Shown here one piece after another: positions 43,101 through 52,946 of a stretch of DNA of 64,000 nt. How positions within the stretch are numbered: the first letter of the stretch is position 1; each line of letters begins with the position of its first letter. Position numbers and translations under genes: made by a program. The notes below the pieces were generated by a model, which worked only from the letters and a program-made list of their open reading frames with translations, ran no database searches and had not been told where the DNA came from. This DNA is from Micromussa lordhowensis (Eukaryota > Cnidaria > Anthozoa > Scleractinia > Lobophylliidae), in the NCBI GenBank assembly GCA_964020085.1, contig OZ026604.1, positions 12,406,412-12,470,411 on the forward strand, given 5' to 3'.

Positions 43101-44096
43101 TGGAAGGAGCTTTTCCTGAATTGACAAAAGACCAAAAGTCTTTTCTGATATGACAGAAACATCAGCCCCACTGTCAAGCTTGAAACTAACTGGGTCACCA
43201 TTTACCAGGATTTTAGCTTTCCACGGATGTGCACGCATGCTGTCACCACTGATCTCTCCAAGAAACACACTGGTGTCTGGATCTTCAGAAAACTGATCCT
43301 CGGTTACAACTTCTTCAACCTGTTGGGACATGCAAACTCGGGCATAGTGACCTTTCTTGGAACATTTATGACAAACAGAATTAAGTGCAGGGCAATTTCC
43401 TCTGGAGTGATTTGCAGATAATCCACATCGTAAACAGCCACTGGGTTTTGACTTATCACTAGCACCAACGACACCTCCACTTTTCTTTGGTGGAAACTTC
43501 TGCAACTTTGCTCTGAATTTGGCTCCAATCTCATCGATTTCGGTGGATGTCGACCGCTGACCACTCCTAATGACTTCTTGTTGTTTCTTGACTGACTCGC
43601 TTTCCCTGGCCATTTTCACAGCTTTTTCAAGAGTCAAAGTCGATTCTAACTGCATCTTTTCACTTAGTGTAGCATCCTTAACTCCCACCACAATACGATC
43701 CCGAATCATCTCTTCTTTCAGGGCACCAAAATTGCAATGCTCGGCCAAGCAATGAAGCGACGTGATGAATTCCTCGGCAGTTTCGTCAGCCTGGGTTCGC
43801 TGGTTGAATTTCGCTCGTTCGTAAATGACATTTCTCCTAACTAGGAAATACTGGTCGAACTTTTCCTTTACTTTGTCGTATTTTAGCCGGTCTCCCTCAT
43901 CGCCAAACACAAATGTAATCATAACATCGTCGGCGGCATCGCCCATCGCGTATAGCAACGTTTTTACTTGGATTTCTTCGCTTTTTTTGTGTAGATCACA
44001 CGCCATCCGATATCGGCCAAACCGACGAATCCATTTCTCCCACTCGTCTGGCTTTTTGAAATCGAACATTTCGGGTGCAGTAATCTTGTTAGCCAT
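40197..44096 (-). CDS. gag-pol: Ty3/gypsy gag-pol polyprotein, 1299 residues, uninterrupted
   Basis: ATG at 44096 (MANKITAPEMFDF). A retrotransposon-gag helical region (residues 1-170) is followed by CCHC knuckles (CLRCG...C and CHKCSKKGHYARVC, ~221-255). The aspartic protease has LDSGADVSVIS (~307-317). RT has LDANSGFWQ, RLPFGISSAPE and VDDILVFG (~583-590). RNase H has SSDASSFGLGAVL (~729) and ETDHKPLVPL (~796). Integrase has the H2C2 module (HEGHQGITKCR...CRKCAEH), IGTDLLQLKG, RSDNGPQYSS and NGMAERAVQ with all three acidic residues. A C-terminal domain follows. No stop or frameshift is present. It resembles the K02A2.6-like lineage common in invertebrates. Likely translated as a single polyprotein. 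Confidence 0.96.
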   Translation of the reverse strand: MANKITAPEMFDFKKPDEWEKWIRRFGRYRMACDLHKKSEEIQVKTLLYAMGDAADDVMITFVFGDEGDRLKYDKVKEKFDQYFLVRRNVIYERAKFNQRTQADETAEEFITSLHCLAEHCNFGALKEEMIRDRIVVGVKDATLSEKMQLESTLTLEKAVKMARESESVKKQQEVIRSGQRSTSTEIDEIGAKFRAKLQKFPPKKSGGVVGASDKSKPSGCLRCGLSANHSRGNCPALNSVCHKCSKKGHYARVCMSQQVEEVVTEDQFSEDPDTSVFLGEISGDSMRAHPWKAKILVNGDPVSFKLDSGADVSVISEKTFGLLSIQEKLLPPDKKLYGPCKVPLFCKGKFTASLTHNLQCCADEIYVVPGLEQSLLGRSACSRLGTIARISGVDSKDSNYEKRFPSLFQGLGCMDGVYEIKLNESVTPFNLCTPRRIPIPLLPQVKEELERMEQMGVIEQVDQPTQWCSPIVVVPKRNGSVRICGDFVQLNKAVQREVHQMPTTEQTLAKLSGAKIMSKLDANSGFWQRKLSENSKLFTTFITPWGRYCFTRLPFGISSAPEHFQKAMQRILEGLDGVECQVDDILVFGETQEQHDKRLIAVLERLADANVTLNLEKCKFSTDKVEFLGHVIGKDGVQIDPAKVEAVAQMGEPTDIAQLRRFLGMVNQVGKYIPNLADMTKPLRDLLSKNNAWLWTEAQQKAFNAVKKALVSAPTLALYDPAKETRVSSDASSFGLGAVLTQAQEEEGWKPVAFISRALTPTEQRYAQVEKEALAVTWACERLSDYLIGKPFHIETDHKPLVPLLGSKNLNEMPPRIQRLRMRLLRFQYSISHVPGKSLTTADALSRAPINQEQQSGLQEEEIALYAHSVLSEIPASDRRLQEIRERQEEDEVCRQLTAYCQLGWPEKDRVPEALKGYWSERGEITLVRGLLLKASRVIIPSCMRIEILDRLHEGHQGITKCRSRAKMSVWWPGLSRQIEDMVQGCRKCAEHRSFRAEPLIPSVVPNRPWQIIGTDLLQLKGRTYLLVVDYFSRYIEVALLSSSQTSQDVIQALKFMFARHGIPDSVRSDNGPQYSSAEFIKFAKEWGFASVTSSPKYPQSNGMAERAVQTAKNVLKKEDDPAKALLAYRSTPLENGYSPAELLFGRKIRSRVPLAAVELKPGWPDLSIVRGREEVRKQEQKAYFDSHHGARDQKKIPVGTEVWIRDMKVPATVTQEAETPRSYIVSSPRGTIRRNRKDLTPLYPSSPDLSKQGPSIPDSSKQIPEAIKLDVPAAACAAGATTTRSGRVVNAPRRLDL

Positions 44097-44271
44097 GATT
44101 CCTCCAGAACAGTAGTACGCTTACTTCCCGGGTTTCTTCTGCTGTCGCGGCGAACAATTTCTCTTTTGTCAATATTTAGCTTCGCTCGAGTGACCTCGAA
44201 GAACTCTCCTGTATTTTCCTCTGAGGGCCTCGGCTATCCAGCTATTCTTCTCGTCAAGGGACTCAAACAAC

Positions 44272-44285
44272 CACTTCTGACACCA
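44272..44285 (-). promoter_or_regulatory. Primer-binding site, tRNA-Leu type
   Basis: Read on the coding (minus) strand the site is TGGTGTCAGAAGTG, directly after the 5' LTR. Its complement CACTTCTGACACCA matches the 3' end of a tRNA-Leu plus CCA. Confidence 0.8.
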
Positions 44286-44415
44286 TGTTGAGTTATTTAT
44301 CGGCGAGCGTAAAAGATCACAACGACGCCATTCATTCAAGAACTTCAAGTGCCTTTACTCAAAGTCACGTGACTCGGTACAAAGTACAAACTATAACGAT
44401 TTCAACATCACAACA
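44286..44415 (-). repeat. Ty3 element 5' LTR
   Basis: 130 bp, identical to 39934-40063; followed by the target duplicate GCAAC (44416-44420). Confidence 0.95.
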
Positions 44416-44420
44416 GCAAC

Positions 44421-47290
44421 TACAGGTTTAAATCACACAGAAAACAACTTTTGTTGCTAAGCACAGACACATACATATACAGTGTGTACTGTCTACAGAA
44501 CAATTTGTTGACAACCTAAGATAAATTCTTACTTGTAATGCTATTGTTATGATTCTTAGTGATAATTTAACATTAACTACCTGAACAAAGGTTAAATGAA
44601 AATACCATAATTATGTAAATACAGCGATCATGGACACATTTTAATTACACCGATTGTGGAAAGCCCTACTTTTGTTCAGTATCAGCTAGAGGTTTGCTAG
44701 ATCAAATCATCATCAATGCCCTGATGTTTAATGTTCTTCAGAATTTTTCATAAGACAGTGTTAAATAAATACTATACATAAATTAACAAATATATGATGC
44801 ATTTCATGATTTCCACTAACAGTCACAGTACAACATACCAACACTATGGCTATACAAATGTGTACTTAAACATCAGATAAAAGCATTGCTGCTTTTGATA
44901 TTCTAGAGGATTCAAAGCGATACATTTATGAATAATTATTATTGTGATTAGTGGAGGTCAATATAATTATTTAGTTTGCTTCCAGTTTAAATGTAACATG
45001 ACCATTACAATTTTGATTGGCAGCTGTGTAAAATGCAATGACAACTACATGTAATGTGGTCTATCAACTTGAGGGTTCATATGCTATAGAAAGACTAAGT
45101 AAAAAGTAACTTTATCAAAAATAATTTAAGCTTTAGTTTGCACAAGATGTTTCCTTCCGCCTTCTCCACAACCTGTTAGTTTTCTGATGTTGCTCAACTA
45201 ATTAAGGGAACAGATTTGTAAAACAGTGATATAATAAAAACCATCAACTGGTATAGTTCACTCTATGTATGCATCAATGAATTATTGTGTGATCTAAAAT
45301 AAGTTTTTAACGATATTTGTTAAAGTTTTTCTAGTTTCCTATATTATTTGTTCAGTGTTGTATAAAGGGGTTCCACCATTGCAGACATAATACATGCATT
45401 CAGACTCAATTTTAATGAAACTTTAATTTAGCGTCTAGACATTGGATAAAAAGGAGTTGTCAAGTTTTCCAAATGAACATGTCTGTGCCTACTGACATGT
45501 TAACTGGGCTGTACTCAATTTTTCCAGTCGACTGATTTATGATTATATTAGAGATATAGAGCAAAAAACACTGTCACAGACACAGCATAAAAAAAAAACA
45601 ATCACCATATTCAGTGAATTAGTATTTATTCAGAATTCCTGTGAAGTATCAGGGGGTTTGTATGAACTGTTGCAAGTTGTGTGACCTAAAATTAAGCTTA
45701 TTTCATTTGAACTTACATTCACAGTTTTGCAAGGGCACTAGAGCTTGAACTTTATTGTCACAGACATTGCAACCAGTGTCAAATGTTTTGCTGTGTGAAT
45801 CATTGCCAAGTATAGACAACTAATCAGCTTTTCTGTATGGCTCTCAGTCATATAAGGTAAGATAAACAAATATTTTATGTTATTATGAATGAAACCAATA
45901 TGCAATTCATGTAAAACTCCTGAAATAGCACAGCTCAGTTTGGGGGACAAAACATGCTTTTTACATCAAGTATAATCTGCACTTGAGCCTGCTTTTGGCA
46001 TTCTGAGCCTGGAAACTTATGTTGGTCACCAGAATAGTATCTTCTTTTCCAGAGAATAAAAAAAAACACTAGCAGTTTTGGTCAATTCAAGGTTTCTTTA
46101 GAGAGTTGGCACAACTACTTGTCATTGGCCTAGACAAGGGAAAACAAAAAGATCCAGTTTTGAAACATTTTTTCTACTTTTCTTGTGGTTTAATGATTTG
46201 GCTTTTAAGAACCATCTCAAAGCGTTTTTACTTAACTTCAAGAACTGCAATGTCCGCAACCTCTTTTCAAAAGTCGGAATTCTTGACATCACTCATGTGT
46301 AATTGTCCATAAGTATTAACCTTTTGATATTCATGCTGAAAAGCCCTTTTCAGGAATGCTCTGTTAAGTGAACACAACATGTATGTACTGTATGTATGTG
46401 GCTAAAACTCTTCAAATCAGGACTCTCTCTCTTGAGTCCTTGTGACCCCTTGGGGCACAAATATTCCATGCAGCATACTTGGTACAGTAAGTAATTTTTC
46501 TGCAGCTCCACTATTGCATAACCAACAGTAAGACTGCAACTTAACATACATGTACTTAAATGATCGTATGCTTTGGGACAGGTCCCTCATGTTAACTCTG
46601 TAATCTACAGAGTTAATCTACAGCTCAGTTACCAGTGTTTGAATCACTCACTATATGTATATGACTTATTAATTTGTAGTCTTGTTGCAGAACTGACTCA
46701 CAAGGATACAACAAGAAAATGCACAAGATAAACACTCCACAGAGATATAAATTGTGGACAACTTGTATTGCCATGTGATATATTCCTACTTCCTTTTCTG
46801 CTGTCACTGTCAGGCTGCAGTTTCAATAAATCACAAACAGTCAGTGCCAAGAAGTATTGGCTCATACAAACAACAGACGTTCAAGTTATGGTAATTCATA
46901 CAATGTACAAGTGGCAATGGTTGAAGATTCAGAGGATGCAAGTCAACAAAATCAGACGTAAACAAATACTAATGGAACAAAGCACTTTTCAGCACTCAGT
47001 GATCAACCAAAACACTGTTCAATTTATGCCCATTCCTGGCTTATCAATTTTCAAGTTGAACTCTGCACTCTGCATCTGCTACATGTATATGCATTAAATA
47101 TGAAAAAAATAACAACTTCAGTCACTTAATGACAGAGCATATTGTGCATCACACTAAGCTTTTTTACCAATCAAGTGTCACAAACAGTGTACATTCAAAG
47201 GAGAAGCAATTTAAATATGCTCTCATAAGACAGTACACAGAAAACATAGTTGTCACTGCCATTTTTAGCCGTTTTGTATATGATATCATG
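44421..47290. other. No gene recognised, AT-rich
   Basis: Long AT-rich stretch with scattered TACATGTA motifs similar in flavour to the Helitron region. It may be the 3' non-coding part of that Helitron, but no terminal hairpin or CTRR end is obvious. ORFs are short and motif-free. Confidence 0.4.
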
Positions 47291-47294
47291 CAGG

Positions 47295-47440
47295 CGTTGT
47301 TGAGGAAATGTCAGCGAGTTGTTTTTAAAGGCACTGGATTTTAATTATGGAGGTCCTTGGTTCAAATCCTCACAACACCTTTTTGTAAATAGCCAGCTGG
47401 TCTGCATCCCAGTAGTTCAGATTCTTAACAAGAGTTATGA
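47295..47440 (+). mobile_element. Degenerate tRNA-derived SINE
   Basis: GAGGTCCTTGGTTCAAATCCTC-like B box (about 47351-47373), with a weak A-box region upstream near 47300. A tail follows, AGCCAGCTGGTCTGCATCCC then GATTCTTAACAAGAGTTATG. The pattern is a tRNA-SINE body; the 5' end is degenerate. Confidence 0.5.
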
Positions 47441-48086
47441 TCTTTTAATGTCTCTTTCCAGATTGAAATAAGTTTGCTAGAATAATGCAATGACACATAA
47501 CTACATAAAGATAAAGTTTTTAATTTTTTTTTGTCATTGTTATGTTCATGAAAAATAACACAGACTATTTTGTAAAGTGTGTAAGTGCATAATAAAACAC
47601 AACCAATTCACAGCATTTTGACCACTGTGATGACAGCTATCGCCTCGTGCGACTCTTACACTTCTCTCGTGCTTAGCAACCTCCCGCGTGCACCATAACT
47701 CATTAGTAGAATTCTACTAGTATACTAATGCAAATGCTGCAATCTGATTGGTTGAGCTACTCGTATACTATCAGCCATTAGAGTACAGTTGGCCGCCGGT
47801 CGTCCAGGAAATGCGATGTTTTTATAGTTTTTCCGACGCTTTGGAAGGAATTTTAGATGTAAACGGGTAATTAAATTCCTGAGAAGACTAAACGAAGCAC
47901 TTTTAAGGTTTCTTGACTTGAAAAAAACTTAAAAATATTGAACAAGCGGGTACGCGCGTAAACAACTGCAAATTTGCCAAGGACAGTTCAATACGTGCAA
48001 CTTTGTTTATGGGCAAAGTTCAATAATGCGTGGGAAAATCATTGGAAATTGTTATTTGCGTTAATTTCAGTTAGAATTCTACTAAA

Positions 48087-48192
48087 ACAATTAGATTATT
48101 CGCTCTCGATTTCTATGAGGTGATAGTTGATTCGGCCTTCGGCCTCATCAACTATCACCTCATAGAAATCTCGAGCTCATAATCTAATTGTT
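48087..48192. repeat. Palindromic MITE-like hairpin
   Basis: AACAATTAGATTAT...TTTCTATGAGGTGATAGTTGAT and its inverted copy, with centre CGGCCTTCGGCC. Near 47710 a related palindromic TTAGTAGAATTCTACTAGTA occurs, possibly the element edge. Confidence 0.8.
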
Positions 48193-50070
48193 AAATAGTA
48201 CACGCTATGGCGTTTACCATTTGTTAAATAAAACATAGGTTTTTGACCAATCCGAGCGCGCGCAGGGTCGTATCTATATTTTAAAATATAATCTAATATT
48301 TATTAAACAGGATGCTCTCACAGGACAGTTCTTCCGATCATTTTCATTGTTTTTCAAGCCAATGAAAATCAAGGCTGTAACAGAACTAGATATTCCTCAC
48401 TGTCGATGGATACTCTATAGACAACTTGTGCATTCTATATTCTTCACCACCGTCTGTTCTGTTCTATTTTTCGTAATTTTCTCGAACTTCTCTCGATTAA
48501 GAAAAATTACCCTCGTTTTATCGTCGCTCTTTTGCAACTTGAAATGAGAATATTGCCCGGCCCAGACTTTTACATCACAAACTTCTTCCAAAAACGTTGA
48601 GAGCGTGCCCCCGTACGTCCTTACAAACAGAACCTGAAAACGCCATTTTGCAGCAAAAGTTAAAACTCGAACTTAATGTTAGAGTTTTACAATGGGTACC
48701 CTGACATACGTATGTTTTATCCCTGCCAACGGACTCATCAAAGACCTTTCAGATCATCAAACATCGCGTTTAAAGTCCCGCTAGCATCAAAATCATTTGT
48801 GATAGTGCCACTTTGGGGTTACAACACTCAAAACCGCTTTCCGTTTATCTCATTTGATGAAAGAATGATTATGTTTTCATTAATACAGTATTGCCTTCTT
48901 TCACTATTTACAAACCTAAACAGTAAATTTCTCTTTTCAACCACATTCGCTCCCAACTATTTCTTGGTGAACCAGAAACAAAAATCATAAATGTTTCGAA
49001 CACATGACATCTTCCACCCTTGTCAAGTGTAATAGCTTCATCGTTTCAATTACAATACCTTCTTATCCTAATGTTACTTTGTTTTTTTTCGTACATTATT
49101 AGCCTGAGCGAACACTGAACTACTGCTCGTACTCTAACTCTCGTACAATAAACCCCAAACTTCCCTAACCTAGATAACCTCAAACATAATCTAAAACATA
49201 CTTTGATTCATCGCTCCAATTCACGAGTTCGCTCATAGAGCACTTTGATTAATTACTTGCATAATATTATAATCCACATTAAGAGAGAAATCTCACCAAT
49301 AAAGTACAATGAATCCCCAACAGATTACTTTGGTACTCACACTCTGTCTGATGGGTTCGAAAATATGTAGAAATACCCTAGTTCTCTGTTGGTGTGCCAA
49401 TGAGAAAAGATTTCACTTCTTGCTCTTCTTCGCTGGTTATGAAATAAGCTCAATCAACTTAATGGAATGCATTTCACCAATGGTATACTAATGAACCCTC
49501 GCCCATCAGCGTACAATCGCTTCACTTCTACAATAAAATATCTCATTCTTCCTGTACTGTAAAATTGAATTACAAACCCCCCACACACTCTATATACAAC
49601 AAATGGAACAAAATAAAATAGTCCAAATATGAGAAACTGTTCTAGATCCATTATCCCATTAATGCTCCTACTTGGCTAAACTTCAGAATACCCGGCCACG
49701 ATTGTATCACATTAAATGCCTGCTCCCGTTGTCTCGCAGTCAATAAATATTTGTATATGGAAACAAAAGAGAAGTACTTTATGCATACACAAAACAGACG
49801 TACTACACATGAATATACCTCGTTCGAAAATCCATCAACCGAAACAAACCCGCTACACATGAAAACACCTCGTTCTATAATCCATGAGAAGACAGATGGT
49901 GACTACAATGTATAATAATCAGAATTAGCGGAGACTCAACCAATATTGAAAGCGTGCTTTCGGTCCTAAACCTTCAAACCGAAGAACAAGTGTATACCAG
50001 TAGTATCACTGCTAAACAAATGCCACCTGACATTTCGTGAACTTAAAATCAAAATCCCAATTCGTACAGC
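48193..50070. other. No gene recognised
   Basis: ORFs such as 48676-48990 carry no motif and no supporting context. A short direct repeat (TACACATGAA..ACACCTCGTTC) lies around 49800-49880. Confidence 0.4.
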
Positions 50071-50074
50071 CTGT

Positions 50075-50935
50075 TACTAAATTGAAAGAAACGTACGCAA
50101 TTAACTCTGTAAGGAAGTAACAAAACATACGGACTCATCGAAGTCGCGTTTGCGATGACCCATATTTATAGAACGAGGCATACATATGTATATCATCTTT
50201 ACCTTTCGGCTCCCGCACACTCCTTAATGTCTAGTTAACATTTCTTTATGGCGAACTGAACCGAACGTACGGACCGTTAAATTGAACGAAACGAACGCAA
50301 TTAACTATGTAAGAACGCAACAAAACATTCGGATTCGCCGAAGTGGCGTTCCCGCTGTCGCATGCTTTTAGAACGAAGCATACATATGTATGTCTTCTTT
50401 ACCTTTCGGCTCCTGCACACTCCTTAATGTCTAGTTACTATTCTTTATGGCGAACTGAACGAAACGTACGGACCGTTAAATTGAACGAAACGTACGCAAT
50501 TAACTCTGTAACAACGGAACAAAACATTCGGACTTGCCGAAGTGGTGGCGTTTCCGCTGTCGCATATTTTTAGAACGAGGCATACATATGTGTATCCTCT
50601 TTACCTTTCGGCTCCAGTTCCTGTTTCGGTTCCAGAACTGAACGAAAAGTACAATGTACGGACCGTTAACGCTCGGGGTGGCCTGTCCTTAATTAGATGC
50701 AAGCCTGGCGAACTGAACTGTACTTACCGTTAACGCTCAGGGAGCCCGGTCCTTGGCGAACTGAACGAAACGTACGGACCATTAACGATCAGCGTACCCT
50801 GTCCTTAATTAGATGCAAGCCTAGCGATCTGAAAGAAACGTCCGGACCGTATGAAAGGTGCTCACGGTTCCTAACTGCTTTTACGGTCCGTACGGACCGT
50901 ACATCAAAAATACGGACCGAATCAGAGCGGGTGTA
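50075..50935. repeat. ~200-bp tandem array rich in ACGGACCGT, abutting the ATPase remnant
   Basis: Units begin AAATTGAA(A/C)GAAACG near 50078, 50279 and 50480. Each contains CGAGGCATACATATGT, CTTTACCTTTCGGCTCC and CGTACGGACCGTTAA; shorter rearranged units follow to about 50935. The truncated ATPase frame starts directly after it. Confidence 0.85.
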
Positions 50936-50948
50936 TTGAACATGTGTG

Positions 50949-51776
50949 ATGATTGAGGCCGGAAAAGATAATGGGTTCGTGAACCTGTTTACAAAAGAAT
51001 CGCATCACGGAAATCTGAGCGTTATTTACATTGTGCAAAATCTGTTCCATCAATGCAAAGGCAACCGAAGCATCAGTTTAAACAGTCATTACTTGGTCCT
51101 TTTCAAGAATCCTCGGGATAGACTGCAAATTTTGTCTCTAGTCAAACAAATGTATCCAAGTAAACCTGCTTGGTTTATCAAAGAGTACGAAGAGGCGGTG
51201 CGAAGACCATATGGATATCTTTTTGTAGATCTCAGGCCAACGATTCCAGAGAGATGTAGATTGCGAACAAATGTCTTACCCGGAGAAGAAAGATTCGACA
51301 AAGGATTCGACGAGAATAAAATTTCTCAAGAACTGCTCCAGTACGTTAAACAACAAACTCTGATGGTGCCCCCGCCAATTTCGGAGATGCAACGCATTCA
51401 GAATAATATGGATAATCTCCTGTATTGTACAAACCTTGGAGAGGACCAAAAAGCGAAGCACTACATGCAGTGGCAAAACAAGTTTTTTACCGGCTATAAA
51501 CACCAGCTCAAATCTTTAATACCTGAAGCAACAATACCAACCCAACCCCAAGAGCCAAATTTCTACGAATGTGCTGACAGGCGATGTACCAACTGCGCTA
51601 AACCCCGTTCAAGAACCACCAGAAATCATACCAGCGACTCAAGTTCAAGTACCAACTCAAGTGACAGCCCCACAAGCCTTATCTACTTTGGCAACCTCTT
51701 CCTCTATCTCATCTCTCTGCCTCCCTCCCTCCATTTTGACTCCCCCTCCCACAGTCGAAACGCTGTCACCAGTTAG
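50949..51776 (+). pseudogene. FtsK/HerA (A32-like) packaging ATPase, N-terminally truncated, with helical extension
   Basis: Starts inside the ATPase just after the expected Walker B (MIEAGKDNGFVNLFTKESHH). SHHGNLSVIYIVQNLF, LNSHYLVLFKNPRDRLQ and RRPYGYLFVDLRP align well with the 14830-15702 ATPase. Walker A and B are gone. Without a stop, the frame continues into a helical region (ISQELLQYVKQQTLMVPPP, ISEMQRIQNNMDNLLYC, MQWQNKFFTGYKHQL) that I believe is a separate protein in related elements. The last part, after about 51570, is Ser/Thr-rich; an overlapping frame there (51571-51909) looks more gene-like. Confidence 0.75.
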
Positions 51777-51909
51777 AAAGCGTAAACGCCCCCAGTCTGT
51801 CAAATTTGTAAATTACCTGGACTATGAACCGAAAAAAGCCTCTAGACGATCTCGACGTCTACACAGGACTTCGCCTTACAAGTACTCTCAGTACGATGAA
51901 GACGATTGA
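51571..51909 (+). pseudogene. Basic C-terminal segment of the ATPase-linked protein (shifted frame)
   Basis: Overlaps the previous ORF in the +1 frame. It is Pro/Thr/Ser-rich and then strongly basic (SPVRKRKRPQSVKFVNYLDY, KKASRRSRRLHR), ending SQYDEDD at the inner edge of the right TIR. The basic end and its placement suggest this is the true C-terminus, reached by a frameshift near 51570-51600. An AATAAA follows at about 52022. Confidence 0.5.
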
Positions 51910-52537
51910 TTGCATCTTAATTTCCTGATACTTTACTCATAAACATTTTGTAGTTGTTGTCATTTTGGTGTATTCATTTCAAATCTGTGTGGATTATTTT
52001 TTTGTATTCGCTAATAACAATCAATAAAGTTTCTTAAGAAAACGCGTTCTCCAAAAAAATATTTATTGTCGCGTGTTGACAATTAATTAGCGCTCTGAAC
52101 TTCTATTGTTGTAATTTCAATGGTAGAGCTGTCCCATGAACTTTTCCGTTGGAGTTTGTATGCAAATCTAGGATTGAAAGTGGAGTTCACTGCGTGACTA
52201 ACGGAGCGGAAAACTCGAGCAGTTAGCTAAGCCGAATAATATATTCACTCTGTCTGTGTTAAAGAGCCCGGCTTCGAAAATCGGAGAACGATTTCAAAGA
52301 AAGCTAGAGAACCTCAGAATAATTACGCAAAGCAGTGCGTGTTTGTCTGTAAATTACCAAATAGATGTGAGGACTGATACGCAAGCGTTCAAAGCAGCTT
52401 GAAAATCATCGACGCTAGCGAAAAAAGCCATCTTCACGATTAACCTTTCAAAATTCGAACAACGTTTTCAAATTTGCAGCGAGTTCAAGTTGAATAAAGG
52501 AATGACGCTTTCGAATCTACGCGCTTTTATTTTAAAT
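51896..52537 (-). repeat. Right terminal inverted repeat of the 25.8-kb unit
   Basis: Inverted partner of 26713-27410. It includes the AATAAA near 52022 and ends CGCGCTTTTATTTTAAAT at 52537. Confidence 0.85.
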
Positions 52538-52946
52538 ATGTAATAGACTCTACATGAGCCGATCAGGGTTAACTATCAGCGGGCAAGTCTGGGTAACCTT
52601 ATTGTTTTCGTTTTACTAGAGCGATGCTTATTAGTAAACCTATAGCGAATTAGTATGCAGGAAATCCACATTGGTATGCAGGAAGTCAAAAATTATTTTG
52701 CAGGAAGGAAGGGAAGTCCAAGGGAAGTCCGGAACGCGGATTAAAATGCTGAACATATACCACTGTATTGGCTTAAAGACTCGTGTAAAGTTTTTCATCA
52801 GTCATTGGTCAGTTTCGATCCGTCTTTTTTTAGTCAAATTGCTAGCGTTGAGGTCCATGTATAGTTAGTCAAATTAAGTCGATCTGTTTGAAGTCCGTTT
52901 CTCGGTATCATTTGCGTCGTTTACGTAGGTAAGGCGCCGGTAGCTG

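Larger units (their letters stand above)
39934..44415 (-). mobile_element. Ty3/gypsy LTR retrotransposon, intact
   Basis: Two 130-bp LTRs (39934-40063 and 44286-44415), identical by eye, in TG...CA form (TGTTGAG...CACAACA on the plus strand). There is a perfect 5-bp target duplication GCAAC (39929-39933 and 44416-44420). Inside is one uninterrupted 1299-residue gag-pol frame on the minus strand, a PBS next to the right LTR and a polypurine tract (AAAGGGGGAGA on the minus strand) next to the left LTR. It is inserted ~120 bp after the Helitron EN stop. Identical LTRs and the intact frame imply a recent insertion. Confidence 0.97.
26713..52537. mobile_element. 25.8-kb unit bounded by long terminal inverted repeats (polinton-like remnant, heavily invaded)
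   Basis: The left end 26713-27410 and right end 51896-52537 are inverted copies, roughly 90% identical with indels, starting ATTTAAAATAAAAGCGCGTAG. Each end carries an outward-facing ORF finishing at the inner TIR edge: a zinc-ribbon protein on the left and a packaging ATPase remnant plus basic tail on the right. AATAAA signals in both TIRs suit these outward transcripts. The size and TIR length fit polintons. No polB, integrase, protease or capsid ORF is recognisable; satellites, a foldback element, a Helitron and a Ty3 element occupy the interior. No clear 6-bp duplication is seen at the ends. It could instead be two separately inserted ends. Confidence 0.55.

Noticed and set aside
46768..47097. 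109-codon plus-strand ORF
   Set aside because: AT-rich random-looking composition without any domain.
44421..47290. Helitron 3' terminus
   Set aside because: I looked for a CTRR end with a preceding hairpin and could not place one with confidence.
48676..48990. 104-codon plus-strand ORF
   Set aside because: No motif, biased hydrophobic composition, no homologous copy or supporting signals nearby.
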